From assembly GCA_934654625.1 (NCBI GenBank), contig CAKUGM010000019.1, positions 1-26,724 of the forward strand: DNA of 26,724 bases, read 5' to 3'. The notes under the pieces were generated by a model that was not told the origin of the DNA, did not search any database, and saw only the letters and a list, made by a program, of their open reading frames with translations. The translations under genes and the position numbers were made by a program. Every line of letters starts with the position of its first letter. Position 1 is the stretch's first letter. Origin of the DNA: an uncultured Collinsella sp. (lineage in GTDB: Bacteria > Actinomycetota > Coriobacteriia > Coriobacteriales > Coriobacteriaceae). Below, one piece after another: positions 17,540 through 24,751 of this stretch.

Positions 17540-18222
17540 ATCGCATCCTTGATCTTGGCAAACTTCTTTTCACCGATACCCGATACGCGCATCAGGTCCT
17601 CGGTTGATGCAAAGAGGCCGTTTTCCTCACGATCCGCGATAATCGCCTCAGCGATCGAAGGGCCAACACCGCTGAGGGTTTGAAGCTCAGCAGAGGTGGC
17701 GGTATTGATGTTAACGAGCGAAGTTGAAGCAGTTGGACCAGAAGAAGCCTGTGCTTCCCCGGCACCGGATGCAGTATCCTGAGCCGCTTCGCCTTGACGG
17801 GGAACCGATATCTTCATGCCATCCGCCAGAGACAATGCGCGATTAAGAACGGAAACATCGGCATCTTCTGCCAAGCCGCCAGCAGCTCGAATGGCATCCT
17901 CGACGCGCGCGCCGCACCTGAGCTCATACACGCCGGGATTCAAGACAGCACCCGAAACATCAACGACAAGCGAAGTATCTACCGCAGAAGAATCCGATGA
18001 AGGGGACGTCGCTGGAGCAGATGAAGACGACGATGCAATCTGTTCATTCGAAGAGTGCTCTATCAAGGTGTCGTGGTCTCCGCGAGCAGCAGCGGTCCCA
18101 CAGAACAGCGCAACGAGAAAGCCCAGCAAGACGAACAGCACAAGCAAGAGATAACGAGGCCTTTGGCGAACTAACGCAGCAACTCGCGTGAACAAGGCAT
18201 TGCTTTGAGTGTATTGAGCCAT
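17530..18222 (-). CDS. comEA: ComEA-type DNA-binding competence protein
   Basis: ComEA is a membrane-anchored DNA receptor that hands incoming double-stranded DNA to ComEC. The 230-residue product has a single transmembrane segment (about 23-45) after a basic start, a Ser/Ala-rich linker, an SLBB domain (about 85-142, with VDVSGAVLNPGVYEL), and a C-terminal helix-hairpin-helix pair (168-229) with VNINTATSAELQTLSGVG and SGIGEKKFAKI. Its ribosome binding site is unusually strong (GGAGGAGG) but lies inside a 14-bp hairpin, so translation may be switched off unless it opens. Its last codons overlap comEC. Confidence 0.95.
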   Translation of the reverse strand: MAQYTQSNALFTRVAALVRQRPRYLLLVLFVLLGFLVALFCGTAAARGDHDTLIEHSSNEQIASSSSSAPATSPSSDSSAVDTSLVVDVSGAVLNPGVYELRCGARVEDAIRAAGGLAEDADVSVLNRALSLADGMKISVPRQGEAAQDTASGAGEAQASSGPTASTSLVNINTATSAELQTLSGVGPSIAEAIIADREENGLFASTEDLMRVSGIGEKKFAKIKDAICV

Positions 18223-18226
18223 ACGA

Positions 18227-18276
18227 CATCCCCCTCCTCCCTATCCATGCTTACAAAGGAAAGGAGAAGGGGGATG
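18227..18276 (-). promoter_or_regulatory. Hairpin sequestering the comEA ribosome binding site
   Basis: On the minus strand CATCCCCCTTCTCC (18276-18263) pairs with GGAGGAGGGGGATG (18240-18227), 14 pairs with one T-G wobble, around a 22-base loop. The downstream arm contains the whole comEA ribosome binding site and ends 4 bases before the ATG. No T-run follows, so this is not a terminator. It is a good candidate for translational control. Confidence 0.75.
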
Positions 18277-18324
18277 ATCATTCTTAAATAATGAAACGCG
18301 ACCTTACAAGAATCTCAACGAAAT

Positions 18325-19563
18325 CTAACAGGCCTGCTCAATGGGGCCAAGATTGTTATGAATCTGTGGAAGCTCCTTCGGGCGACGGTAACACGAGGTC
18401 TTGAAGTCGATATATTCGACGTTTTTGACCAGATGCTCAATCATCGCCTCATGGTCGAACATCTCCCACGCCTCATGAACGGCATCCAGGCGCGCATGGG
18501 TCTCGGGGCGCTTGGGCATAAAGAGCGTGCAGCAATCCGGAGCGGTCTGCGTAGAGATATCAAACGTTCCGATTGATTGAGCGCGTTCGATAATCTCCTG
18601 CTTATCGGAACCGATAAGCGGACGAAAAACCGGCATGTCGACAACCTCGTTGACTGCCATGATGTTCTCGAGGGTCTGTGATGCAACCTGACCCAAAGAC
18701 TCACCGGTAACAATCGCCTTTGCGCCCTCGATCTGTGCAATGCGCTCGGCAACAGCGTACATAATGCGTCGATACATAATCACGCGCAGAGCATTGGGGC
18801 AAGCGATCGAAATCTCACGCTGACAGTCTCCAAAGGGAACAACATACACGCGACCGATCTGAACCTCGGGCCCGAGCGCGCGAACGATATCCTGCACCAG
18901 ATACTCGCTCGTATCCGCAGTCTGCGGACGACCGGAGAAATGTACCGGAACCGGAACGGCACCGCGACGCGCGAGCATCCAGGTGGAAACGGGAGAATCG
19001 ATACCGGAAGAAAGAAGCGTGATTACCTTGCCAGCGCTTCCCTGTGGCAGACCGCCGCAGCCTCGCTCGCTTTTAGCGTAGACGTACACGCTGCCCTGCA
19101 CCACAAGGACATGAACGGTAGCATCGGGATCGTGCATCTGCACCTTTTTATCGGGAAAGGCCTCACAGAGCACCTCTCCCACCTGACGATTAAGATCGAT
19201 AGAAGTCAGAGGGTAATCGGTGTTTGATCGCCTGGCAGCAACCTTGAAGGTCTGGAACTCGCCAAATTCACTCAAAGCCTTAACGGCAGCATCGCAGTAT
19301 TCAGAAGGCTCGCGATTGGTGTGGAACGCCAGCGAAACACGAGCGACACCGGGAACGCGAAGCATATGGTCAAAAGCTTCTTCCGCCTGTCCGGTCTCAG
19401 AGAATGTAACGAGGATATGCCCGGAGATTCGAACGATCGTCGAGACTGAAAAGGCGGCCAAAGCCGCCTTCAGGTTATCCATGAGGATACGTTCGAAATG
19501 GGCGCGATTCTTGCCTTTAAGCCCTATCTCGTGATAGTGCACAAGGCATACGCGACTTGCCAT
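18325..19563 (-). CDS. thiI: tRNA 4-thiouridine synthase ThiI (no rhodanese domain)
   Basis: ThiI adenylates U8 of tRNA and replaces its oxygen with sulfur; in some bacteria it also supplies sulfur for the thiamine thiazole. The 412-residue product has an N-terminal ferredoxin-like and THUMP region (about 1-165), the PP-loop SSGIDSP at 185-191, and C344-C345 in APDCCTLF. It ends without the C-terminal rhodanese domain seen in E. coli, as is usual in Gram-positive bacteria, so sulfur must come from a separate partner. ATG 19563 is 6 bases after GGAG and 3 after rpoZ. No clear terminator follows; comEA is about 100 bases downstream. Confidence 0.95.
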   Translation of the reverse strand: MASRVCLVHYHEIGLKGKNRAHFERILMDNLKAALAAFSVSTIVRISGHILVTFSETGQAEEAFDHMLRVPGVARVSLAFHTNREPSEYCDAAVKALSEFGEFQTFKVAARRSNTDYPLTSIDLNRQVGEVLCEAFPDKKVQMHDPDATVHVLVVQGSVYVYAKSERGCGGLPQGSAGKVITLLSSGIDSPVSTWMLARRGAVPVPVHFSGRPQTADTSEYLVQDIVRALGPEVQIGRVYVVPFGDCQREISIACPNALRVIMYRRIMYAVAERIAQIEGAKAIVTGESLGQVASQTLENIMAVNEVVDMPVFRPLIGSDKQEIIERAQSIGTFDISTQTAPDCCTLFMPKRPETHARLDAVHEAWEMFDHEAMIEHLVKNVEYIDFKTSCYRRPKELPQIHNNLGPIEQAC

Positions 19564-19566
19564 CGG

Positions 19567-19845
19567 CTACTCCGAAATCTTGTGGCCCATTGCAGTTTCA
19601 AAACGGTCATGATCGTAAGAGATATTACCGTTCTCGATCTCCTCCATAGCCATGGAGATGGTGTCCTTGCCGGACATGGCGATGGTGATGTCGTCGACAT
19701 CCTGAACAGCGAGCACACGATTGTGCTGGCCGCGCAGCATGCTATTGATATCGCATGCGCGCTTGGAAGCGAGAGCGGCGAGCAGGAAACGATTCTCGTC
19801 GGTCTTCTCAAGCAGATCGTCAATACGAGGCTTAACAACAGACAT
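19567..19845 (-). CDS. rpoZ: DNA-directed RNA polymerase subunit omega
   Basis: Omega assists folding and assembly of the beta' subunit and in some bacteria senses ppGpp. The 92-residue product has the conserved PRIDDLLEKTDENRFLLAALASKRA stretch (positions 6-30) with the RAxxIN signature. I chose ATG 19845, preceded by GAGG at 5 bases, over an in-frame upstream ATG that would extend into gmk. It lies 7 bases after gmk, and gmk-rpoZ is a conserved pair. Confidence 0.95.
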   Translation of the reverse strand: MSVVKPRIDDLLEKTDENRFLLAALASKRACDINSMLRGQHNRVLAVQDVDDITIAMSGKDTISMAMEEIENGNISYDHDRFETAMGHKISE

Positions 19846-19852
19846 GGTGGCC

Positions 19853-20422
19853 TCAATTCCTTTCGTGCTGTTGGATGACATTCAGCAACTCGGCTGTCGC
19901 ATCGTCCAAATCGTCATTGACCACAACGTCATCGTAGCGGTCGCTCAGTTCAATCTCGTGGCCAGCGTTGGCAAGACGAAGCGAGAGGGATTCCTCCGTC
20001 TCCGTACCGCGATTGCGCAGACGCTCTGCCAAAACCTCAAGTGATGGGGGCATGATGAAAATCAAGACGGCTTCGGGAAAACGCTCTTTCACCTGAAAGG
20101 CGCCCTGCACATCGATCTCGATAATCAAGGAATTACCTGCGTCGAGATTCTTCTTAACCTCCGATGCGGGAGTGCCATACATATGCCCATGAACATTTGC
20201 CCACTCAACGAATTCGTCGGCATCGATACGGCGACGGAACTCGTCATCGGACAAAAAGTGATAATTCACCCCATCGACCTCGCCGGGACGAGGCTCTCTT
20301 GTGGTAGCGGAAACCGTCAGGCCCAGGTTAGGGTGAAGGTCACGCACGCGCGCGACCAACGTTCCCTTTCCTGCACCTGACGGTCCAGAAATCACAAAAA
20401 GCTTGGGCGTAAAAGCGCTCAC
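19853..20422 (-). CDS. gmk: Guanylate kinase
   Basis: The enzyme phosphorylates GMP to GDP with ATP. The 189-residue product has the P-loop GPSGAGKG at 13-20, the GMP-binding TVSATTREPRPGEVDGVNYHF, EWANVHGHMYGT, and DVQGAFQV motifs. The start is GTG 20422, directly abutting the TAA stop of mihF with no clear ribosome binding site, so coupling to mihF translation is likely. The order mihF-gmk-rpoZ matches mycobacteria. Confidence 0.97.
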   Translation of the reverse strand: MSAFTPKLFVISGPSGAGKGTLVARVRDLHPNLGLTVSATTREPRPGEVDGVNYHFLSDDEFRRRIDADEFVEWANVHGHMYGTPASEVKKNLDAGNSLIIEIDVQGAFQVKERFPEAVLIFIMPPSLEVLAERLRNRGTETEESLSLRLANAGHEIELSDRYDDVVVNDDLDDATAELLNVIQQHERN

Positions 20423-20731
20423 TTATTTGGTGAGCTGCTCAAGCAGCTGCTCGCGCTGACGGACGCCGAGGCCCTGAACACGACGAGTGGCGGAAATGCC
20501 GAGCTCCTCCATGATCTTAGCTGCCTTGGCCTTGCCATAACCGGGAAGGGACTCGATGAGGGTGGAAACCTTCATGCGGGAAGCGATGGGATCATCAGAG
20601 TTAAGAACGGACTCGAGGGAGACGTCACCCTTCTTGATCTTCTCACGAAGCTCTGCACGCGCATGGCGGGCAGCAGCAGCCTTCTCGAGAGCGGCCTTGC
20701 GCTGTTCATCAGTGAGCTGAGGGAGCGGCAT
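20423..20731 (-). CDS. mihF: Actinobacterial integration host factor (mIHF)
   Basis: mIHF is a nucleoid-associated DNA-bending protein of actinobacteria, unrelated to E. coli IHF, required for phage L5 integration in mycobacteria and essential there. The 102-residue product shows the family pattern: PLPQLTDEQRKAALEKAAAARHARAE, SLESVL, RMKVSTLIESLPGYGKAKAA, IMEELGIS and TRRVQGLGVRQREQLL (helix-two-turn-helix region). ATG 20731 is 5 bases after GGAGG; an in-frame TTG four codons upstream would place that site inside the gene and is less likely. It has its own promoter region and is followed by gmk without a gap. Confidence 0.95.
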   Translation of the reverse strand: MPLPQLTDEQRKAALEKAAAARHARAELREKIKKGDVSLESVLNSDDPIASRMKVSTLIESLPGYGKAKAAKIMEELGISATRRVQGLGVRQREQLLEQLTK

Positions 20732-20816
20732 TCGAACCTCCAAATAGGATTGGTTTTATGAACAATAGTAGCTTCTTGCAGGGGAAATGCCCGCAAAACG
20801 GCTTTTGCAGAAACAT

Positions 20817-20845
20817 ACTTTAGACGAACGGGGCATAAAGTACAA
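20817..20845 (-). promoter_or_regulatory. Candidate mihF promoter
   Basis: TTGTAC (20845-20840) and TAAAGT (20822-20817) are spaced 17 bases apart in the minus direction. The spacer contains ATGCCCCGT, one arm of a long inverted repeat, so this may be a repressor-controlled promoter. A hairpin with GCAAAA/TTTTGC arms (20793-20808) would sit near the start of the message. Confidence 0.45.
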
Positions 20846-20851
20846 GCAAAC

Positions 20852-20910
20852 AAATAAAAACATGCAGCTTATGGACGTTATTCCATAGAATGCGCGCGCA
20901 CTACCTGCAT
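20852..20910 (-). terminator. Probable terminator of the pyr operon after pyrF
   Basis: In the minus direction ATGCAG (20910-20905) and CTGCAT (20867-20862) close a branched structure that holds an inner TATGGA/TCCATA hairpin and a GCGCGCGC palindrome, followed by GTTTTTATTTG. The stem is short but a T-rich tract follows immediately. Confidence 0.5.
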
Positions 20911-20937
20911 ATTTAATGCCCCGTATACGACTATTCC

Positions 20938-21663
20938 CTACTCGACCTTCTCGACCAGCTCGGAGACGATCGCCTCATAGGCGGCAAGGGGGTCAGACGC
21001 TGCGGTAATGGGCCTGCCGACAACAATATGACTGGCGCCGGCGGCAATCGCGTCGGACGGCGTGGCGACGCGGCTCTGATCGCCCAGGTCCGCGCCGGCG
21101 GGACGCACGCCCGGGGTGACGACGAGCGCATCGGGACCCAAAAGCTCACGCATGTGCGCGGCCTCGCGCGGCGAGCAAACGACACCGTCGATACCCGACC
21201 CATGCGCCAGGCGTGCGAGGCGATCGGCCTGCTCGGCCACCGGATAGTCGACACCGATCTCGGTCAGCGAATCCTGATTCATGCTCGTAAGAACGGTGAT
21301 GGCAACCAGGCGGGGACGGTCGCCGCGGACGGCAGCGGCCTGCTCGGCACCCTCACGACAAGCGCGCAGCATGGCAGAGGCGCCGGAGCCGTGGACCGAA
21401 AGCAGGTCTGCACCGGCGAGAGTGGCAGAGCGTGCAGCACCCTCGACTTGATGAGGAATGTCATAGAACTTAAGGTCCAAGAAAACCTTGAAACCAAGAG
21501 ACTTGAACTCCTCGACGATGGCCGGGCCCTCGGCATAGTAGAGCGTCATGCCGATCTTGATCCAGGAGGCCTTACCGGCAAGAGCATGTCCCAGTTCCAG
21601 GGCTCGATCGCGATCGCAATCGAGCGCAATGATCACGCGGTCGCGTGCGTCAGCATCTAGCAT
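20938..21663 (-). CDS. pyrF: Orotidine 5'-phosphate decarboxylase
   Basis: This is the last step of UMP synthesis, decarboxylating OMP. The 241-residue product has the catalytic motif FLDLKFYDIPHQV with D63, K65 and D68, an early IIALD, and GVRPAG and IVVGRPIT near the C-terminus, as in the PyrF type 1 family. I chose ATG 21663, which overlaps the pyrD stop by 7 bases (ATGCTAG); longer frames would extend deep into pyrD. It is the last gene of the pyr operon. Confidence 0.96.
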   Translation of the reverse strand: MLDADARDRVIIALDCDRDRALELGHALAGKASWIKIGMTLYYAEGPAIVEEFKSLGFKVFLDLKFYDIPHQVEGAARSATLAGADLLSVHGSGASAMLRACREGAEQAAAVRGDRPRLVAITVLTSMNQDSLTEIGVDYPVAEQADRLARLAHGSGIDGVVCSPREAAHMRELLGPDALVVTPGVRPAGADLGDQSRVATPSDAIAAGASHIVVGRPITAASDPLAAYEAIVSELVEKVE

Positions 21664-22577
21664 TCGAATGCACCCACCAGCTCGTTGATGTCGGACACGC
21701 CCTGAGATTCCGCCCACTGCTCGAGCTCGCCGGCGATGCGCAGCGAAGCCGCGGGGTCGACGAAGTTCGCCATGCCCACAGAGACGCACGTAGCGCCCGC
21801 GAGAATGAACTCAGCGGCATCCTCGCCGGTCATAACGCCGCCGACGCCGTTGATGGGAAGGTCGACCGCCTGGGCAACTTCCCACACCATGCGAACTGCG
21901 ATGGGGTGGCACAGCGGGCCCGAAAGGCCTCCCTTGGGCTTTGCGACCCTAGACCTACGAGTATTGACGTCGATAGCCATGCCTTGGATGGAGTTGATGA
22001 TGGAGAGGCCGTCGGCGCCCTCCGCCTCAAGTGCACGAGCCACATCTACGACGTTGGCGGGAGCCATCTTGACGAAAAGCGGGCGATCGGTCACCTTGCG
22101 GCATGCGCGCATGACCTCGCCAGCGCCCTCGGGGGTGGAGCCGCAGGCAGCGCCGCCAGCAGCGATATTGGGGCAGCTGACGTTGATTTCAAAGCCGGCA
22201 GCCCAGGGGCACAGCTCATCGAAGAGTTCGAGCGCACGCACGTACTCGGGGGTGGAGTGACCGCACACCTGGCAGATGACCTGGCAGCCATCCTTGCTCA
22301 GTTGATCGAGCCACGGACCGGACTCCTCGGCAAAAGCGCGAACGCCCGGGTTCTGCAGACCAACGGAGTTGATCATGCCGCCACGAACCTCGGCCATGCG
22401 CGGAGCGGGATTTCCAGGCCAGGGCTCTGCAGCGCAGCCCTTGGTCGTGATGGCTCCGAGCTTGGAGACATCGAAGAAATTCTGGAACTGCCAGCCGTAG
22501 CCGAACGTACCGGCTGCGGTGTTAATGGGGTTCTGCATCTTGACGCCGCCGAAATCAACGGCCATGTTCACGCTCAT
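21657..22577 (-). CDS. pyrD: Dihydroorotate dehydrogenase, class 1B catalytic subunit
   Basis: It oxidises dihydroorotate to orotate using FMN. Class 1B enzymes pass electrons through PyrK to NAD. The 306-residue TIM-barrel protein has NPINTAAGTFGYG (16-28), the active-site C135 in NVSCPN, KMAP, NSIQGMAIDVNTR and GVGGVMTGEDA. A catalytic cysteine rather than serine, plus adjacent pyrK, defines class 1B. ATG 22577 abuts the TAA of pyrK; a second ATG (22565) is in frame four codons later. Confidence 0.96.
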   Translation of the reverse strand: MSVNMAVDFGGVKMQNPINTAAGTFGYGWQFQNFFDVSKLGAITTKGCAAEPWPGNPAPRMAEVRGGMINSVGLQNPGVRAFAEESGPWLDQLSKDGCQVICQVCGHSTPEYVRALELFDELCPWAAGFEINVSCPNIAAGGAACGSTPEGAGEVMRACRKVTDRPLFVKMAPANVVDVARALEAEGADGLSIINSIQGMAIDVNTRRSRVAKPKGGLSGPLCHPIAVRMVWEVAQAVDLPINGVGGVMTGEDAAEFILAGATCVSVGMANFVDPAASLRIAGELEQWAESQGVSDINELVGAFEC

Positions 22578-23372
22578 TTAGAAGACCACCACCTTGGAGG
22601 CATCGAAGACGGGGCCGCACATGCACGCGCCCTTCATGCCATCGACCGTTTCGACATTGCAGGTATTGCAGGCACCGAAGCCGCAGCTCATCATACGCTC
22701 GAGGGAAACCTCGCAGTAAGCGCCTGCCTCGGCGGCCGCCTGGGCGACCTTTTTCATCATAGGGGCAGGGCCGCAGGAGGCAACGTAGTCGTAGCCGCCC
22801 TTGGCAAGAAGGGACGCAGCGGGATCGGTGCAAAAACCGCACGCGCCGGCCGTGCCGTCATCGGTCGAGATACTCACCGATTCCGCGCCGAGCGCGCGAA
22901 GGTCCTCGACGCCCACGATCTTAGAGGCCGTCGCGGCACCAAGGCACACGTCAAAAGGCACGCTCATTTTGGCAAGGATGGTCGCAGCGCCCAAGATGGG
23001 GGGAACGCCGATGCCTCCGGCAACGAGCAGAGCGCGGCTTGTGCTTTCGGGAACGCGCCAGCCATGGCCTCCGGGGCCCAGAAGATTAGAGGTCGAACCG
23101 GGCTTCATAAGAGAGAGGTTGCGCGTACCCTCCCCTACGACGGCATACCAAATCTCAACGGTTCCAGCCTTGGGATCCGCCTTGGCATAGCTCAACGGAA
23201 CGCGAAGCAGATTAGCCGAGACGCCGGGCACGGCGATGTTGACGAACTGACCAGGCTCGAGCATTGCGGCGAGCTTGGGAGCCGAAATGACGATCGAGTA
23301 GATGCCATCGGCGATCTTGTCGTTGGAAACGACCTCGAAGTCATGGATTCGGGCAGGAGATGGTGTGGGCAT
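22578..23372 (-). CDS. pyrK: Dihydroorotate dehydrogenase electron-transfer subunit
   Basis: PyrK carries FAD and a [2Fe-2S] cluster and couples PyrD to NAD. Numbered from ATG 23372 (264 residues): flavin-binding LLRVPLSYA near 55-63, NAD-binding VAGGIGVPP near 117-125, CGPAPMM near 200-206, and cluster cysteines C230, C235, C238 and C250. An extra C252 replaces the usual D of DGPVF, and C178 and C181 are also unusual. ATG 23372 is 5 bases after GGAG; GTG 23378 is an alternative. A strong terminator-like hairpin lies just upstream, between pyrC and pyrK. Confidence 0.94.
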   Translation of the reverse strand: MPTPSPARIHDFEVVSNDKIADGIYSIVISAPKLAAMLEPGQFVNIAVPGVSANLLRVPLSYAKADPKAGTVEIWYAVVGEGTRNLSLMKPGSTSNLLGPGGHGWRVPESTSRALLVAGGIGVPPILGAATILAKMSVPFDVCLGAATASKIVGVEDLRALGAESVSISTDDGTAGACGFCTDPAASLLAKGGYDYVASCGPAPMMKKVAQAAAEAGAYCEVSLERMMSCGFGACNTCNVETVDGMKGACMCGPVFDASKVVVF

Positions 23373-23408
23373 AGACACTCCAATCCTCTCACAGACGCAG
23401 GGAAAGGG

Positions 23409-23446
23409 ATAAAAATGGGCGGCGCCCCATCAGGGGCGCCGCCCAT
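23409..23446 (-). terminator. Strong terminator-like hairpin between pyrC and pyrK
   Basis: ATGGGCGGCGCCCC and GGGGCGCCGCCCAT form a perfect 14-bp stem with the loop TGAT, followed by TTTTTATCCC in the direction of transcription. It begins about 15 bases after the pyrC stop, and its T-run ends about 35 bases before the pyrK start. No promoter is recognisable in that space. Confidence 0.85.
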
Positions 23447-23461
23447 GTGACGAAAGCAATC

Positions 23462-24751
23462 TTAGCAGACTGCGCCGTCAGCGAGGGTCTGCTTGCCGCC
23501 AACAAACACGTCGGTAGCGCGTCCGGTAAGCTCAGCGCCAGTAAAGCCGGAGTTGGTAGCCTTGGACTCAAAACCGTCCTCGCCCACGGTCCAGCTGAGT
23601 TCGGGATCAAACACCGTGATATCGGCCACGGAGCCGGGACGGATGGAGACGGGTTCCAGTCCCAGAATGCGGCGAGGCGCGATGCTCATGGCCTCGACCA
23701 TGCGGTCATAACCCATCTTTCCGGTACGCACCATGTTGGTGAGAACGAGGGCAAGAGAGGTCTCCAGACCTGTCATGCCAAAGGGAGCGAGCTCGAACTC
23801 GCGAGACTTCTCCCAAGCGGCATGAGGAGCATGGTCGGTCACGATCGCATCGACCGTACCGTCGATGACGCCCTGGCGGATCGCCTCGGCATCGGCCTGG
23901 GTGCGCAGCGGAGGATTGACCTTGAGAGCGGTGTTGTAGGTCTCGTCGATATCGTCCTCGGTAAGGAACATGTGGTGCGGGGTCGCCTCGCAGGTAACGC
24001 AGACGCCCTCCTCCTTGGCACGACGGACGAGCTCGAGGCCATGGGCAGTGGAAATATGCTGAATGTGCAGCTTGGCGCCGGTAAGTTTAGCCATCTCGAT
24101 GTCGCGGGCGATCTGAATCTCCTCGCCCTGCGCGGGCCAGCCGAGCAGACCCAGGCGCGTGGAAACGGCGCCCTCGTTGATCTGGCCGTCGCCCACGAGG
24201 TCCTCGTCTTGGCAGTGGCTCATAAAGACCTTGCCGAACATCTTGCCGTAGTCCATACAGCGGCGCATCATGCCAGCGCCCTGGACACCGCGGCCGTCAT
24301 CGGTGAAGGCGACAGCGCCGCGGGCGACCATATCGCCCATCTCGGAAAGAGCCTCGCCCTTAAGACCGCGCGAGCAAGCACCCGAGGGGAACACGCGACA
24401 ATGACCAACGGCGGCGGCACGAGACTTGACGTACTCGATAACCGTGCCGTTATCGGCCACGGGATCGGTGTTGGGCATGGAGCAAACGCCGGTGAAACCG
24501 CCCTTGGCGGCAGCACGGGTGCCACTCTCGATGTCCTCTTTGTGCTCGTAACCGGGCTCACGGAGATGAACATGCATGTCAACGAGACCGGGAACGAGAT
24601 ACTTGCCCGACATATCGAGGACGGTGGCGTCGCCCGCCTCGAGGTTGGACGCGACAGCGGCGATCTTATCGCCCTCGATCAAAACATCGCAGACCTCATC
24701 GAGGCCGGCAGCAGGATCGACCACATGTGCAGATTTAAGCAGAAAGGCCAT
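23462..24751 (-). CDS. pyrC: Dihydroorotase
   Basis: It cyclises carbamoyl aspartate to dihydroorotate, the third step of the pathway. The 429-residue amidohydrolase-fold protein has the zinc motif DMHVHLREPG with H60 and H62, SMPNTDP, further metal histidines in HIQHIS and EATPHH, and the catalytic aspartate in TDHAPH. Length and motifs fit class I dihydroorotase. ATG 24751 follows GGAGG at 8 bases and overlaps pyrB by 17 bases. A strong terminator follows the gene. Confidence 0.97.
   Translation of the reverse strand: MAFLLKSAHVVDPAAGLDEVCDVLIEGDKIAAVASNLEAGDATVLDMSGKYLVPGLVDMHVHLREPGYEHKEDIESGTRAAAKGGFTGVCSMPNTDPVADNGTVIEYVKSRAAAVGHCRVFPSGACSRGLKGEALSEMGDMVARGAVAFTDDGRGVQGAGMMRRCMDYGKMFGKVFMSHCQDEDLVGDGQINEGAVSTRLGLLGWPAQGEEIQIARDIEMAKLTGAKLHIQHISTAHGLELVRRAKEEGVCVTCEATPHHMFLTEDDIDETYNTALKVNPPLRTQADAEAIRQGVIDGTVDAIVTDHAPHAAWEKSREFELAPFGMTGLETSLALVLTNMVRTGKMGYDRMVEAMSIAPRRILGLEPVSIRPGSVADITVFDPELSWTVGEDGFESKATNSGFTGAELTGRATDVFVGGKQTLADGAVC

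Noticed and set aside
18227..18276. Reading the comEA hairpin as the thiI terminator
   Set aside because: No T-run follows in the direction of transcription, and the downstream arm contains the comEA ribosome binding site.
21664..21789. N-terminal extension of pyrF by 42 residues
   Set aside because: The extension lies entirely inside pyrD and is arginine-rich without family similarity. The ATG overlapping the pyrD stop fits PyrF length.
21645..23450. 601-codon plus-strand open frame opposite pyrD and pyrK, and similar ones opposite lepA (499 codons) and pyrC (477 codons)
   Set aside because: All are antisense to well-conserved genes and arise from GC-rich codon use; they show no start signals or domains.
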